5,569 nucleotides of DNA from NCBI GenBank assembly GCA_002405435.1, contig DHLU01000225.1, positions 488 through 6,056 of the forward strand, in the 5' to 3' direction. The notes beneath the pieces are model-generated. The model was given only the letters and a program-made list of their open reading frames with translations, was not told where the DNA came from and ran no database searches. The position numbers and the translations under genes are program-made. Of this stretch, positions 4,744 through 5,569 are shown piece by piece. How positions within the stretch are numbered: the first letter of the stretch is position 1; every line of letters starts with the position of its first letter. The stretch comes from Flavobacteriales bacterium UBA4660 (GTDB taxonomy: Bacteria > Bacteroidota > Bacteroidia > Flavobacteriales_D > Sanyastnellaceae).

Positions 4744-5569
4744 ATGAACTGGGACATTGCGATACGGGGATTTACCCAGTACCTGCAGCTCGAAAAATCG
4801 CTCTCTCCGAATTCGGTAGAAGCCTACACGCGCGATGTGCGCCTGCTGAAAAATTTCGTGACTGCCGGGGGTGCACCCACCAGTCCTGCGCAGGTGCAGG
4901 CAGATACCGTGCGCGGTCTTCTGTCACAAGTCACCGACATCGGCATGAGCGCCACTTCACAATCGCGGATCGTGAGTGGCCTGCGCAGTTTTTACCACTA
5001 CCTGCGCGAAGAACGCTTAACGGAAAACGATCCGATGGAATTCATCGAGTTACCGCGAACCGGGCGAAAACTGCCTGATGTACTTGGGGTCAAAGAGATC
5101 GATACGCTATTGTCGCTCATTGACCTTTCGCGGCCTGGCGGCCACCGCAACCGGGCCATGCTGGAGGTACTCTATAGCTGTGGGCTGAGGGTTTCGGAAC
5201 TGACCGACCTGAGGCTATCGGCAGTGTATCCGGAAGAAGAAATGGTGCGCATAACCGGCAAGGGCAACAAGGAAAGACTTGTACCGGCGGGCAGCGAAGC
5301 CTTCAAATGGATCAAATATTACAAGGAAAAAGAACGCAACCACATGGTAATTCAAGCGGGCTGTCAGGACCACCTCTTCCTCAGCAAAACCGGACGCTCC
5401 CTAACCCGCATGGCTGTATTCAATGTGATCCGCGACCTGGTGCAGCGCGCAGGCATACGTAAGCAGGTAAGTCCCCACACCTTTCGCCACTCCTTCGCCA
5501 CACACCTGGTAGAGGCGGGCGCCGACCTGCGCGCCGTGCAGGAAATGCTCGGCCACGCCGACATCGCCA
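4744..5569 (+). CDS. xerD: Tyrosine recombinase XerD (3' end cut by the window edge)
   Basis: XerD works with XerC at the chromosomal dif site, under FtsK control, to resolve chromosome dimers at division. The 275 residues visible hold the N-terminal SAM-like core-binding domain (about 1-90, with the LEKSLSPNSVEAYTRDV segment) and most of the catalytic domain (from about 108). Catalytic residues in view are R149 in CGLRVSEL, K173 in GKGNKER, H245 and R248 in SPHTFRHS, and H271 in LGHADI. These sit exactly one position after E. coli XerD R148, K172, H244, R247 and H270, so the nucleophilic Tyr is expected at about residue 280, just past the edge. The GRKLPDVL linker and RPGGHRNRAMLEVLYSCGLRVSEL wording fit XerD rather than XerC or an integrase. 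The start at 4744 gives the standard short N-terminus. A phage or transposon integrase is unlikely given the match and the housekeeping context. Confidence 0.93.
   Translation, partial: MNWDIAIRGFTQYLQLEKSLSPNSVEAYTRDVRLLKNFVTAGGAPTSPAQVQADTVRGLLSQVTDIGMSATSQSRIVSGLRSFYHYLREERLTENDPMEFIELPRTGRKLPDVLGVKEIDTLLSLIDLSRPGGHRNRAMLEVLYSCGLRVSELTDLRLSAVYPEEEMVRITGKGNKERLVPAGSEAFKWIKYYKEKERNHMVIQAGCQDHLFLSKTGRSLTRMAVFNVIRDLVQRAGIRKQVSPHTFRHSFATHLVEAGADLRAVQEMLGHADIA

Noticed and set aside
4744..5569. Integrase of a mobile element rather than XerD
   Set aside because: Catalytic residues sit one position from E. coli XerD, the sequence follows the XerD pattern throughout, and no attachment site, repeats or other mobile genes are present in the window.

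Overview
The window looks like a chromosomal housekeeping segment of a member of the Bacteroidota. Four things support this: a zinc-free type B ribosomal protein L31; a XerD close in wording to Bacteroidota XerD; a secreted protein whose C-terminal SPOR-like domain has the style common in that phylum; and sites matching the Bacteroidota sigma-factor -7 element (TAnnTTTG) in front of genes, with no clear Shine-Dalgarno sequences. Coding DNA is moderately GC-rich and short intergenic stretches are AT-richer. The species cannot be told from the sequence.

Layout, left to right. The N-terminal 39 codons of a peptide deformylase (def) run off the left edge on the minus strand. A 52-base divergent promoter region separates it from a plus-strand riboflavin gene, which encodes 3,4-dihydroxy-2-butanone-4-phosphate synthase fused to a GTP cyclohydrolase II-like domain that has lost its catalytic and zinc residues. 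A hairpin with an 8-T tail on the minus strand lies between this gene and the convergent rpmE2 (L31 type B). A short divergent region leads to a plus-strand GT4-family glycosyltransferase. After a 196-base gap comes a secreted protein with two tandem copies of a beta-rich domain, a Pro/Ala/Glu-rich linker and a SPOR-like peptidoglycan-binding domain. A strong 14-bp hairpin terminator and a short intergenic region precede xerD, which is cut by the right edge just before its catalytic tyrosine codon.

The genes do not form an obvious pathway. Most are separated by divergent or convergent junctions or by terminators and are probably transcribed singly. Their themes are nascent-protein processing and ribosome (def, rpmE2), flavin synthesis (ribB), envelope (glycosyltransferase, SPOR protein) and chromosome dimer resolution (xerD). 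I see no mobile element, CRISPR array, tRNA or rRNA, and no clear new multi-gene system.

The most notable points are: (1) def, ribB and xerD share TTTG-N4-ATG at their starts, which suggests leaderless transcripts; (2) the SPOR protein has a gapless 147-residue-offset internal duplication of a domain I cannot name; (3) the riboflavin enzyme carries a degenerate second domain.
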